From Actinobacteria bacterium Ga0077560 (GTDB taxonomy: Bacteria; Actinomycetota; Thermoleophilia; Miltoncostaeales; Miltoncostaeaceae): 62,725 nucleotides of DNA. The notes under the pieces were generated by a model. It searched no databases. It saw only the letters and a list, made by a program, of their open reading frames with translations, and was not told the origin of the DNA. Made by a program: the position numbers and the translations under genes. The stretch is taken from positions 1-62,725 of the forward strand of contig LNFL01000122.1 in assembly GCA_001464275.1 (NCBI GenBank), written 5' to 3'. Position 1 is the stretch's first letter. The number at the start of each line of letters is the position of its first letter. Below, piece by piece: positions 36,101-44,331 of the stretch.

Positions 36101-37373
36101 CATCTCGATGCCCGGCATGCTCGAGACGTTCCTGAACGTCGGGATCAACGAGGACATCGCCGAGACGCTGGCGCAGCGCCCAGGGCTGGAGTGGGCGGCA
36201 TGGGACGCGTACCGGCGGTACCTGCAGACCTGGGGGATGAGCCACGGCCTGGAGCGGCGGCTGTTCGACGCCCTCATGCGCGACGCCAAGGCGCGCCACA
36301 TGGTGGCCCGCAAGGCGGGCCTCGACCCCGCCCAGATGCGCCGCCTGGCGCTCGACTACCGCGACCTGCTGGACGTGCACGGCGTGCCCGTCGTGGACGA
36401 CCCGCGCCGGCAGGTGCTGGAGTGCGTCGCCCTGGTGCAGGACTCCTGGGACTCCGGGCGCGCCCGGGCCTACCGGCAGGAGCTGCAGATCGCCGAGGAG
36501 TGGGGCACCGGCGTGATCGTGCAGCGGATGGTGTTCGGCAACCTCAGCCAGCGATCGGGAACCGGCGTGGTCCTCACCCGCCACCCCAACCGCGAGAGCC
36601 CGGAGCCGGAGCTGTACGGCGACTTCGTGATCCAGGCCCAGGGCGACGACGTGGTGAGCGGCCTGGTGGCCACCTTCCCGGTGTCCGAGCGGCAGCGCCG
36701 TGAGAACGGCTCCGCCGACGGCGCATCGCTGGAGGTGGCCTTCCCGGAGCACCACGCCGCCCTCCGGGAGATGGCGCACGTGCTGGTGGAGGTCGAGGGC
36801 ATGAACCACCAGGAGATCGAGTTCACGTTCGAGGGCGAGGAGCGGGACCGGCTGTACGTGCTGCAGACCCGGGACACCGTCATCGCGCCCGCGCAGCGCC
36901 TGGCCGCGTTCACGCCGTCACCGGACCTGGCGGCGTCGCTGCTGGCGGTCGGCGTCGGCGTGGGCGGTGGCGCGCTCAGCGGCCGCGTGGCGCAGACCGC
37001 GGAGGACGTGACCCGCCTGCGCGACGAGGACCCGCACACGCCGATCATCCTGCTGCGCCCCGACACGGTGCCGGACGACATCCCGGTGGTGATGCAGGCC
37101 GACGGCCTGCTGACCTCCCTGGGCGGCGCGACCAGCCATGCGGCGGTCGCCGCCAAGCGGCTGGGCAAGACCTGCGTGGTGGGCTGCCGCGAGCTGGAGG
37201 TGGGCGACCCGTCGTGGCCGTCCCGGATCGGCGAGCGCGTGCTCCGCACGGGCGAGGTCATCTCGATCAACGGCCTGGACGGCTCGGTGTACCTGGGAAG
37301 CCACCCCGTGACGGTGGTCCGTATCGGCGAGGGCCGGCGCCTGGGCGCGCCGGCCGGACGGGAGATTCGATGA
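33168..37373 (+). CDS. PPDK-like ATP-grasp / phosphohistidine protein with an 880-residue N-terminal region
   Basis: A 1401-residue protein. Residues ~884-1265 are the pyruvate phosphate dikinase nucleotide-binding domain: GNKGYMLRTL, SVRSGAPISMPGMLETFLN, GTGVVLTRHPN, ELYGDFVIQAQGDDVV and HQEIEFTF...LYVLQTRDT. Residues ~1270-1390 are the swivelling phosphohistidine domain, with GGATSHAAVAAKRLGKTCVVGC and His about 1324. The chain then ends: the PEP/pyruvate TIM barrel of true PPDK or PEP synthase is absent. The first ~880 residues are mostly helical and match no family I recognise. The likely chemistry is ATP-driven phosphorylation of the histidine and transfer to an unknown acceptor, perhaps held by the N-terminal region. 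The stop overlaps the GAPDH-like start (ATGA), implying linked functions. Confidence 0.88.
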   Translation: MGAGAGEAAHAGLTAAPITDALQANLASTAVEAVVPEWQKVLLQITEPWFGVHQATEELLREINHPFPGWPQTLADLHRRATGDIHRYLAHSLGREGMDVLFGFYAKVARESSPDATRAEAVRLWLRYLSTAAGAADPGSPHWASIVDGLDDLDALLRDEPARGIAVSAQLKRLLTELDARGPGARTATNRATRIVAHALSETYRAWVAQADPADWYRAIAGEGAPPDPVARIGRARLADAARRLDQAADLGPVPVATLIAMPDNTEIVHGYLDAADAVDDGSPAGRSRKLSWLLRMVGHEGLAPVHELALRQVGRTSSELLAELDDGAREALVREVFGLLRDAGFHFTQTVQGLVGQLGRQILGIGDPALAAVMIDEFLRLDFDHPDFTGFTSEWGVKVNPAHLRQIRTYLSVIEADPAMARPLIAGLVVHLRLGGVFIADTDLFQRDVSSLLARPIGPVFLEVKHLLRLVPVYFNEIGAEGELRRASTRMDEMEGRRDVLCHFLRKQSHVECNPRLIEFAEEIGRYWVTGDPEPLRPFVPDSLLEELPGGDTPREELGRAIAGLADRAGGFAALFGPDLPDFGGPVEGVGEHAREKAELLVRVRNEIARKYRLGHADLVDRLTRFRRIDPHLVAALGGALAEGDDETALELVIAVLEELLRVVLTPGEVVAHEDIYRKRHIAAGIPSMYGSYREDRFEAMGLTFRAESLASALFQRVIDRAGEIGTDHEALAQVTRWLRLFQRGLRIDGFRARGLDHGISMLEEALDRGDVGPAQYLNIFQVLSRRIEDMIRARIIEAYEDPVRRIVGRMIERGVITAPEGSTASTAVLIESESVLRELIAGSFGLQALDGLVGRMLGALGVRARRETAPPPAQAADPAQHMVAIHGPDSRRGVLSLGNKGYMLRTLARLGFRVPEGFILTTELFGWVRSARPGDARRELLDAEVLRQLDLLERASGLRLGDPHRPLLLSVRSGAPISMPGMLETFLNVGINEDIAETLAQRPGLEWAAWDAYRRYLQTWGMSHGLERRLFDALMRDAKARHMVARKAGLDPAQMRRLALDYRDLLDVHGVPVVDDPRRQVLECVALVQDSWDSGRARAYRQELQIAEEWGTGVIVQRMVFGNLSQRSGTGVVLTRHPNRESPEPELYGDFVIQAQGDDVVSGLVATFPVSERQRRENGSADGASLEVAFPEHHAALREMAHVLVEVEGMNHQEIEFTFEGEERDRLYVLQTRDTVIAPAQRLAAFTPSPDLAASLLAVGVGVGGGALSGRVAQTAEDVTRLRDEDPHTPIILLRPDTVPDDIPVVMQADGLLTSLGGATSHAAVAAKRLGKTCVVGCRELEVGDPSWPSRIGERVLRTGEVISINGLDGSVYLGSHPVTVVRIGEGRRLGAPAGREIR

Positions 37374-38623
37374 GCGGAGCGGCACGCGATGCCCTGGGCG
37401 TCAACGGCCTCGGACGGATCGGCAAGCTGACGCTGTGGCACCACGTGGCGCGACGGCACTTCCCGCGTCTGGTGGTGAACCTGGGCCGGGGGGTCGGGAA
37501 GGGGCTCGAGGCCGTCTGCGACGTGATCGAGCACGACACCACCTACGGCCCCCTCCACCGGTTCCTGCACGGCCTGAACGCCACGCCCTGCGTCCGCATC
37601 GCCGACCGGGAGCGCAACGTCATCGAGGTGGACGGCGTCCCGGTCACGATCCTCCAGGATGCCCGCGACCCGCGGGACATCGCCTGGCGCGACCACGGCG
37701 TGCGCGTGGTCGTGGACACCACCGGCGCGTTCGACGACCCCACCCGGCCGGTCGACCATCCCAGGGGCTCGCTGCGCGGCCACCTGTGGGCGGGCGCGGA
37801 GAAGGTCATCTACAGCGCGGCCTTCAAGGCCAAGCAGGCGCCCCCGGACGACGTGGTGACCCTGGTCTACGGCATCAACCACGAGGCGTTCGACCCGGCG
37901 CGGCACCACCTCATCTCCGCGGCCTCCTGCACCACCACCGCGCTGGCGCACATGGTGAAGCCGCTGCTGGACGCGCTGGGGCCCCGCAGCCTGATGACCG
38001 CGTCGATGAGCACCATCCACGCGGCGACGAACTCGCAGAGCCTGCTGGACAGCGTCCCCGCGGCCGGATCCTCCGACATGCGCAAGACCCGCAGCGCGCT
38101 GAACAGCATCATCCTCACCTCCACCAACGCCGCCACCGCGCTGGAGCAGGCGATCCCCGACATCGGGTCCATCGGGTTCATGGCCGACTCGGTGCGCATC
38201 CCGCTGCCCACCGAGTCGCTGATCATCCTCAACATCACGGTGCAGAGCCCGGCCCCCGCCGGCGACGAGCGGCCCGCGATCAACCGCGAGACCGTCAACG
38301 GGATCTACCGGGAGGCCGCGGGCCCCGGCGGTCCCGGGCTCATCGCGTTCAGCGAGCGGCAGAACGTGCCCTCCGACGTGAGCGGCATGCGCGCCGCGGT
38401 GGTCATCGAGAGCGTCGAGACCCACACCCGCACGGGATTCGTCACGGTCGACCTGGCCTCGCTGCCCGGTGTTCCCCCGGAGGTCCTGGCCGGCCTGGAC
38501 TCCCCCGAGGTCCGGGTGCCGGTGACGCACGCCAAGATCTTCGGCTGGTACGACAACGAGTACGGCAGCTACACGAACATGCTCGGCGACCTCACGTGCC
38601 ACGTGGCCGACCGGCTCGACTGA
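37370..38623 (+). CDS. glyceraldehyde-3-phosphate dehydrogenase-like enzyme, long variant
   Basis: A 417-residue phosphorylating-GAPDH family protein, about 80 longer than usual. NAD-binding GLGRIGKLT is at the N-terminus, catalytic Cys about residue 187 in SAASCTTTALAHMVKPL, the partner His about 217 in STIHAATNSQ, and the terminal WYDNEYGSYTNML. The catalytic loop differs from the common SNASCTTNCLAP, and the N-terminal half carries extra segments (DVIEHDTTYGPLHRF, FDDPTRPVDHPRG). It is coupled by a 4-base overlap to the PPDK-like gene, so it may work on a phosphorylated product or share regulation with it, rather than being the main glycolytic enzyme. Confidence 0.88.
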   Translation: MSGAARDALGVNGLGRIGKLTLWHHVARRHFPRLVVNLGRGVGKGLEAVCDVIEHDTTYGPLHRFLHGLNATPCVRIADRERNVIEVDGVPVTILQDARDPRDIAWRDHGVRVVVDTTGAFDDPTRPVDHPRGSLRGHLWAGAEKVIYSAAFKAKQAPPDDVVTLVYGINHEAFDPARHHLISAASCTTTALAHMVKPLLDALGPRSLMTASMSTIHAATNSQSLLDSVPAAGSSDMRKTRSALNSIILTSTNAATALEQAIPDIGSIGFMADSVRIPLPTESLIILNITVQSPAPAGDERPAINRETVNGIYREAAGPGGPGLIAFSERQNVPSDVSGMRAAVVIESVETHTRTGFVTVDLASLPGVPPEVLAGLDSPEVRVPVTHAKIFGWYDNEYGSYTNMLGDLTCHVADRLD

Positions 38624-38686
38624 CGCGCCGCGCCACCCGATGGGGGTGGTGGCGCTACGCTGCCACTCCCACACCGAGGACGGTCC

Positions 38687-39343
38687 TTGCCCATCCTGCA
38701 GACCGGATTGCGCAGCGCGACGCGCTGGGCCTATGAATCGCCGCACTCCCCCACCCGGCGCTGGCGCATGCGCCGGCTCGACGCGTTCCGCAATCTGGTG
38801 CGGCCACCGGCGGGGGCGCGGATCATCGACCTGGGCGGCACCCCGTACATGTGGGAGCTGTTCGAGCACGACTTCCACGTGACGCTGGTCAACCTCCCGG
38901 GCACCGTGAAGGGCGACATCCCGCCGCGGTACCAATGGGTGGAGGCCGATGCCTGCGAGCTGGACGACGTGTTCCCCGACGGCGCCTTCGACGTGGTGTT
39001 CTCGAACTCGGTGATCGAGCACGTCGGTGACGAGGAGCGGCAGGCGGCGTTCGCCGCGCAGGTCCGGCGCCTGGCGCCGGCGCACTGGGTGCAGACGCCG
39101 AGCCGGCGGTTCCCGATCGAGGCGCACACGGGCGTGCCGTTCTACTGGCAGCGCAGCCAGGGCAGCCGGGACCGGCGGATGGGGCGCTGGCGGCGCGACC
39201 TGCGCGAATGGGCCGACATGATCGCCGAGACGCGCGTGCTCACGACGCCCCGAATGCGGGAGCTGTTCCCGGACTCGTGGATCTGGCGCGAGCGGCTGCT
39301 CGGGCTGGAGAAGTCCATCACCGCGTACATGCCGAGCCGCTAG
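38687..39343 (+). CDS. class I SAM-dependent methyltransferase
   Basis: A 218-residue methyltransferase of the type found in surface-polysaccharide clusters: motif I RIIDLGGTPYMWELF, then VTLVNLPG, FDVVFSNSVIEHVGD and a basic C-terminal half with HWVQTPSRRFPIEAH. The start is TTG 38687, supported by GAGGA six bases upstream. A 16-base palindrome after it may terminate the transcript. Confidence 0.82.
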   Translation: MPILQTGLRSATRWAYESPHSPTRRWRMRRLDAFRNLVRPPAGARIIDLGGTPYMWELFEHDFHVTLVNLPGTVKGDIPPRYQWVEADACELDDVFPDGAFDVVFSNSVIEHVGDEERQAAFAAQVRRLAPAHWVQTPSRRFPIEAHTGVPFYWQRSQGSRDRRMGRWRRDLREWADMIAETRVLTTPRMRELFPDSWIWRERLLGLEKSITAYMPSR

Positions 39344-39354
39344 GCCGGAGCGGG

Positions 39355-39370
39355 CGTCCGGGCCCGGACG
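39355..39370. terminator. palindromic hairpin after the methyltransferase gene
   Basis: CGTCCGGGCCCGGACG is a perfect 16-base palindrome beginning 12 bases after the stop at 39343. It has a strong GC stem, no loop and no T-run. Confidence 0.45.
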
Positions 39371-39445
39371 TCTCACCTCGTGGCCGGTCGTGCGGCGGGC
39401 GTCCGGGCTGGACGATCCGCCGGTGCGTCCACGCGGACCCTCGAC

Positions 39446-39451
39446 TAGGGT
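39446..39451 (+). promoter_or_regulatory. -10 element of a leaderless mRNA
   Basis: TAGGGT ends 7 bases before GTG 39459, the same geometry as at 31398 and 33168. Confidence 0.55.
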
Positions 39452-39458
39452 CCGCGCC

Positions 39459-40421
39459 GTGCCCCCTGCCCGACGCCGATCGCCCCTGCTCCTGACGGCC
39501 GTCGCGCTGGCCGCGCTGAGCCCCGCGGCGGCCACCGCGGCGTCGGTGCGCCTGGTGGACGCGCGCCTGACCCCGCGCGCCGGAGCGATCCTCACCGTCG
39601 CCGCCCGCGTCACCGGGGAGCGCGCGGCGGTGCCCACCGCGTGCCGGCTCCTGGTCGCCGGCCGGCCCGGCGTCCTCGGCGCGCCGCGGTCGGTGCGCCG
39701 GGAGGATCCGCAGGGACGGGTCTCCTGGACGTGGCGGATCCCGCTGCGCACCGAGCCCGGCCGGCGGCGGGTGCAGGTGCGCTGCCAGGGCGCCCGTCCC
39801 GCCGGCGGGCTCATCCAGGTGGCCCCGGCGGCGTTCGTGCCGCGCATCGTGTCGCGCGAGCTGGTGGAGCGCCCCACCACGGGGTTCCCCGGGGAGCGCG
39901 GCTACGCATACCTGCTGCGGGTGGTGAACCCACGGCCCGACTTCGACCTCCTCGACGTCGCGATCGGCGTGGACCTGGTGGGCGCGGACGGCACCGGGGT
40001 CGCGACGCGCACCATCATCATCGAGCGGCTCCCGGCCCGGGGCACCCTGCTGGCGGGCGAGCAGGTGACGGTCATCGGCGACGAGCAGCCGTCGGCCCTG
40101 CGCGTGCGCGTCGCCCCCGCCGAGGGGCGGTACCCGCCGCGTCCGGCCGCCACGGTGGGGGCGCTGCGCCTCGTGCGCAACGCGGACGGCGGTGAGCTGT
40201 ACGTGCGCGGCGAGGTCACCAACCCCGCCTTCCGCGTGACGCGGCCCGGCGACCTCACCATCGCCCTGCGCGCCGCCGACGGCCGGCTGGTGGACGTCGG
40301 GACGGCGCTGGTCTCAGAGCCGGTGGGGCCGGGGGGCGCGGTCACCTTCGACGAGGGCTTCTTCGGGGCCGGGTACCTGGGCGTGACCCGGGCCGAGGCG
40401 ACCATCGACGCGGGCCGCTGA
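39459..40421 (+). CDS. exported beta-rich hypothetical protein
   Basis: A 320-residue protein with a signal peptide (LLLTAVALAALSPAAATAA) and two or three Ig-like beta-sandwich segments (repeated LTVAARVTG, WTWRIPLRTEPGRRRVQVRC, LYVRGEVTNPAFRVTRPGDLT). No family was recognised. The GTG start fits a leaderless promoter. Probably extracellular or wall-associated. Confidence 0.7.
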   Translation: MPPARRRSPLLLTAVALAALSPAAATAASVRLVDARLTPRAGAILTVAARVTGERAAVPTACRLLVAGRPGVLGAPRSVRREDPQGRVSWTWRIPLRTEPGRRRVQVRCQGARPAGGLIQVAPAAFVPRIVSRELVERPTTGFPGERGYAYLLRVVNPRPDFDLLDVAIGVDLVGADGTGVATRTIIIERLPARGTLLAGEQVTVIGDEQPSALRVRVAPAEGRYPPRPAATVGALRLVRNADGGELYVRGEVTNPAFRVTRPGDLTIALRAADGRLVDVGTALVSEPVGPGGAVTFDEGFFGAGYLGVTRAEATIDAGR

Positions 40422-40476
40422 GGGGTACCGCCCGGAGTGCGACCAATGGCCAATACCGCACTTGCCGCGCGGGGCG

Positions 40477-40482
40477 GATAAT
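40477..40482 (+). promoter_or_regulatory. -10 element of the two-component operon
   Basis: GATAAT ends 6 bases before ATG 40489, again a leaderless arrangement; no -35 is evident. Confidence 0.5.
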
Positions 40483-40488
40483 GCGCGG

Positions 40489-41895
40489 ATGACCACCACG
40501 CGTCCGCCCCGGAACCCCGACCCCGCCGCGACGCGTACCGACACGCCGATCGGCCTGCGCCGCAGCGCCCGGTCGGAGGCGAGTTCCCGCCTGCGCCTCC
40601 CGCACCTGTCGATGCGCCGGCTGCTGCTCCAGTTCGTCGCGATCAGCGTGCTGGGCCTGCTCCTGCTCGCCGCGGTCACCGCGATCGTCGCCCGCTCGGT
40701 CGGCGAGGAGCACGCGCTGGACCAGGCGAAGGAGATCACCTGGGTCTTCGCCGCGGGCGTCATGGAGCCGAACATCACGCCGGGCGTGATGTCCGGTGAC
40801 CGGCGCGAGCTGGACCGCCTGGACGGCATCGTCCGCCGCGAGCTCCTCAATGGCTCGATGAACCGCATCAAGGTCTGGGAGGGCGACCGGGTCATCTACT
40901 CGGACGACCAGCGGCTCATCGGGATGCGCTTCCCGCTGGCGGCCGACGAGGCGGAGGTGGTCGAGACCGGCGAGACCGAGGCGGAGGTCACCGACCTCAG
41001 CAAGCCCGAGAACCAGTTCGAGCCCCGCGACGTCCAGCTGGTGGAGGTCTACACCCGCATCCAGGGCCCCGACGGTCAGCCGCTGCTCTTCGAGGCCTAC
41101 TACACCCGCCAGGGCGTGAACGAGTCGGCCCGCGAGCTGTGGCTCGACTTCGCCCCCCTCACGCTGGGCGCCCTGGTGGTGCTGCTGCTGCTGCAGTTCC
41201 CGCTGGCGTGGGGACTCGCCGCCCGCCTGCGCCGCGGCCAGCAGGAGCGCGAGCGCCTGTTGCGCCACGCCATCGACGCGTCCGACCGGGAGCGCCGCCG
41301 TATCGCCGGCGACCTCCACGACGGCGTGGTGCAGGACCTCTCGGGCGTCTCCTTCTCGCTCTCCGCCGCCGGGCGGCGCGCCGCGGCGTCCGGCCCCGCC
41401 GCCTCCCCCGAGGAGCTCGGGCAGGCGGCGTCCAGCGTCCGCGGGGCGATCAAGGCCCTCCGGTCGCTCATCGTGGAGATCTACCCGCCGAACCTGCACG
41501 AGGAGGGCTTGGAGAACGCCCTCAACGACCTGGTGGCCCCGCTGGAGGCCCGCGGCATGCGCACCGGCGTGGTCGCCGCGGCCGGCGTCGAGCCCATGGC
41601 CGACGAGACCCGGGCCCTGCTCTACCGCAGCGCGCAGGAGGCGGTCCGGAACGTGGCGAGCCACGCCGACGCGACGCAGGTGGAGGTCCGCATCAGCCGC
41701 CGTGGCCGCTTCGTGACCCTCGAGGTGGAGGACGACGGCCGCGGCTTCCAGGCGCGCCAGATCGCCGACCAGCCGCCGGACGGCCATGTGGGCCTGCGTG
41801 TCCTGGCCGACCTGGTGGCCGACATCGGGGGCCGCGTGGTGCTCAGCTCCGCGCCCGGCGCCGGAACACTCGTGACCGTGGAGGTCCCCGCATGA
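40489..41895 (+). CDS. sensor histidine kinase, HisKA_3 (NarL/DegS) type
   Basis: A 468-residue kinase with two membrane segments (residues ~45-70 and ~220-240) flanking a ~150-residue extracytoplasmic sensor. The HisKA_3 box is RERRRIAGDLHDGVVQDLSG (His about 277), and the HATPase_c domain has QEAVRNVASHADAT and EVEDDGRGF, with GHVGLRVL in the lid. The stop overlaps the response regulator start (ATGA). The signal is unknown. Confidence 0.93.
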   Translation: MTTTRPPRNPDPAATRTDTPIGLRRSARSEASSRLRLPHLSMRRLLLQFVAISVLGLLLLAAVTAIVARSVGEEHALDQAKEITWVFAAGVMEPNITPGVMSGDRRELDRLDGIVRRELLNGSMNRIKVWEGDRVIYSDDQRLIGMRFPLAADEAEVVETGETEAEVTDLSKPENQFEPRDVQLVEVYTRIQGPDGQPLLFEAYYTRQGVNESARELWLDFAPLTLGALVVLLLLQFPLAWGLAARLRRGQQERERLLRHAIDASDRERRRIAGDLHDGVVQDLSGVSFSLSAAGRRAAASGPAASPEELGQAASSVRGAIKALRSLIVEIYPPNLHEEGLENALNDLVAPLEARGMRTGVVAAAGVEPMADETRALLYRSAQEAVRNVASHADATQVEVRISRRGRFVTLEVEDDGRGFQARQIADQPPDGHVGLRVLADLVADIGGRVVLSSAPGAGTLVTVEVPA

Positions 41896-42524
41896 TCGAC
41901 GTCCTCGTGGTGGACGATCACGCCATCGTCAGGCACGGCCTGCGCCAGCTGTTCGAGACCACCGAGGACATCCGGCTGCTCGGCGAGGCCACCAACGGCG
42001 AGGACGCCATCGCGCTCGTGCGCGAGACGCGGCCCGGCCTGGTGCTGATGGACCTCTCCATGCCCGGAATGGACGGCGTGGAGGCCACACGCCGGATCGT
42101 GGAGGAGCACCCGGGGATCGCCGTGGTCGTGCTCACGTCGTTCGGCGAGCGCAACCGGATCCTGTCGGCGCTCGACGCCGGTGCGGTGGGGTACCTGCTC
42201 AAGCACATGGACCCCGAGGAGATCCTCGAGGCCGTGCGCGCCGTCGCCGAGGGCGGGGCACCGCTCGACCCGAAGGTGGCCCGGGTGCTGCTGGAGGCGC
42301 GCGCCCAGCCGCAACCCGCGGCCGACCTCACCGGCCGGGAACGCGAGGTGCTGCAGCTGCTGGCCGACGGGCTCCCCAACAAGCAGATCGCACTCAGGCT
42401 GGGGATCACCGAGCGCACCGTGAAGGCGCACCTCACCAGCGTGTTCCAGTCCATCGGCGTCACGGACCGCATGCAGGCGGCCCTGTGGGCCCGCGACAAC
42501 CTGCCCGGCGCCGCCGCGTCCTGA
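41892..42524 (+). CDS. NarL/FixJ-family response regulator
   Basis: A 210-residue regulator: receiver domain with the phospho-accepting Asp about 54 (LMDLSMPGMDG), acidic pair VVDDH and lysine in GYLLKHMDPEEI, then a LuxR-type HTH (LTGREREVLQLLADGLPNKQIA... VKAHLTSVFQ). It is the partner of the kinase encoded immediately upstream. Target genes are not indicated. Confidence 0.95.
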   Translation: MIDVLVVDDHAIVRHGLRQLFETTEDIRLLGEATNGEDAIALVRETRPGLVLMDLSMPGMDGVEATRRIVEEHPGIAVVVLTSFGERNRILSALDAGAVGYLLKHMDPEEILEAVRAVAEGGAPLDPKVARVLLEARAQPQPAADLTGREREVLQLLADGLPNKQIALRLGITERTVKAHLTSVFQSIGVTDRMQAALWARDNLPGAAAS

Positions 42525-42543
42525 TCCGCTCCGCCCGGGCCGG

Positions 42544-44331
42544 TTAGCGCAGGGCCACGCGGGGCGGCGCCGGGGCGGCGAGCCGCCGGTACGCGCCGTC
42601 GCGTGCCATCAGCTCGTCGTGGGTGCCCTGTTCCAGCAGCCCGCCGCCGGCGATGACCGCGATGCGGTCGGCGTGCCGGATGGTGGTGAGCCGGTGGGCG
42701 ATCACGAGCGTGGTGCGGCCCGAGGGGAGGTTGCGCAGCGCCTCCACCAGGAGGGTCTCGGACGCCGTGTCCAGGGCGCTGGTGGGCTCGTCAAGGATCA
42801 GGATCGGCGCGTCCCGCAGGATCGCGCGGGCGATCGCGACCCGCTGGCGCTGCCCGCCCGAGAGGTTCGCGCCCCGCTCGCCGATGACGGTGTCCAGGCC
42901 GTCGGGGAGACGCGAGGCGAACTCGTCCACGAGCCCCAGCTGCGCCGCGCGGCGGATCTGCGCCTCGGTGGCGCCGGGGCGTCCCCATGCGATGTTGTCG
43001 CGCAGGGTGCCGCGCAGCAGGACGGTGTCCTGCAGCACCATGGAGATCTGGGAGCGGATGCCCAGCAGGCGCAATCCCCGCACGTCGTAGCCGTCCAGGC
43101 GCACCACGCCCTCGTCGGGGTCCACCAGCCGCGGGACGAGTGAGGCGATGGTGCTCTTCCCGGCGCCCGTGGGCCCCACCAGCGCCACCGTCTCGCCGGA
43201 GCCGATCTCGAGGTCCAGCCCGGACAGCACGGGCTCGCGCCCGTAGGAGAAGTGGATGCCCTCCAGGCTGATGCGCCCCCGCAGCGGCGGGACCGGCATC
43301 GCGCCGGGGCGGTCGGCCACGTTCGGCTGCTCGGCCAGCACCGCCACCACGCGCTCCGCGGCGGCGCCGCCCCGGGCCAGGACGATGTTGAGCCGCGCGA
43401 GCTGGCGGATCGGCTTGTACAGGCTCCCGAGGTAGGAGAGGAACACCAGCAGCACTCCGAGGGTCATCGCGCCGTCCAGCACGCGGTGCGCGCCGAACCA
43501 GAGGATCACGGCCACCGACAGCGCCGCGCTGAGGTCGACGACCGGCGAGAACCGCGCCTGCAGCCGCACGGACTCCAGGCCGGCCCGCAGGCTGTTGTGG
43601 GAGAGGTCGCTGAACCGGCGGCGCTGGTCCTCCTCCAGGGCGAAGGCCTGCACCAGATGGATCGCGCCGAGGCCCTCGGTGGCCGCCGAGGCGACGGCGC
43701 CGTCCGCCTTGCGGGCGGTGCGCGACGCCAGCTTGAGGCGGCGCGAGGACCGGAAGGTCGCGATCACCAGCGGCGGGGTGGTGGCGATCACCAGGAGCGT
43801 GAACATGGGGTCCAGGGCGAACATCACCGCGCCCATGCCTCCCAGCAGCAGCACGTTCGGGATGAGGACCGCCAGGGTCTGCACGATCATGTCCTGCGTC
43901 TTCTCCACGTCGCTGGTGACGCGCGTGGAGAGGTCCCCCACCGACTGGGTGCCGTGGTAGCGCAGCGACAGCCGCTGCAGGTGCGCGAAGACCGCCTCGC
44001 GCAGCCCGTTGGCCATGTGCAGGCCCGAGGAGGACATGAGCCTGGTGGACCAGTAGTCGGCCAGCGCGCCCGCCCCCACGATGCCGACGAAGACCAGCAC
44101 CACGATGGCCAGCTGCGTGTCGGCGTCGGCGGCGGGCCGTCCCGCCGCGGCGGGCTGCAGGATGTTGTCGACCACCCACTGCAGCGGCCACGGCTGCGCG
44201 AGGCTCACCCCCACGCCCACCAGCGACGCCAGCAGTCCGAGGATGAGCGCCGTGCGCACGGGGCGGGCGAAGCGCGCGAGGTGCCGCAGGACCACCAGCG
44301 CCCCGGGGCGCGGCGGGTCGGGCGTGCTCAT
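42544..44331 (-). CDS. ABC exporter, fused membrane and ATPase domains
   Basis: A 595-residue type IV (MsbA-like) half-transporter: six transmembrane helices in residues ~20-310 and an ATPase with Walker A GPTGAGKST, signature LSGGQRQRVAIARAIL and Walker B ILILDEPTSALD. The start is ATG 44331, overlapping the glycosyltransferase stop (ATGA). The operon with a glycosyltransferase suggests export of a glycosylated lipid or peptide. It is convergent with the response regulator, 20 bases away. Confidence 0.92.
   Translation of the reverse strand: MSTPDPPRPGALVVLRHLARFARPVRTALILGLLASLVGVGVSLAQPWPLQWVVDNILQPAAAGRPAADADTQLAIVVLVFVGIVGAGALADYWSTRLMSSSGLHMANGLREAVFAHLQRLSLRYHGTQSVGDLSTRVTSDVEKTQDMIVQTLAVLIPNVLLLGGMGAVMFALDPMFTLLVIATTPPLVIATFRSSRRLKLASRTARKADGAVASAATEGLGAIHLVQAFALEEDQRRRFSDLSHNSLRAGLESVRLQARFSPVVDLSAALSVAVILWFGAHRVLDGAMTLGVLLVFLSYLGSLYKPIRQLARLNIVLARGGAAAERVVAVLAEQPNVADRPGAMPVPPLRGRISLEGIHFSYGREPVLSGLDLEIGSGETVALVGPTGAGKSTIASLVPRLVDPDEGVVRLDGYDVRGLRLLGIRSQISMVLQDTVLLRGTLRDNIAWGRPGATEAQIRRAAQLGLVDEFASRLPDGLDTVIGERGANLSGGQRQRVAIARAILRDAPILILDEPTSALDTASETLLVEALRNLPSGRTTLVIAHRLTTIRHADRIAVIAGGGLLEQGTHDELMARDGAYRRLAAPAPPRVALR

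Noticed and set aside
33504..36809. A 1101-codon open frame opposite the PPDK-like gene
   Set aside because: It is a by-product of GC-rich third positions; the plus strand carries clear PPDK motifs throughout, and the antisense protein is His/Gln/Val/Arg-rich with no domain.
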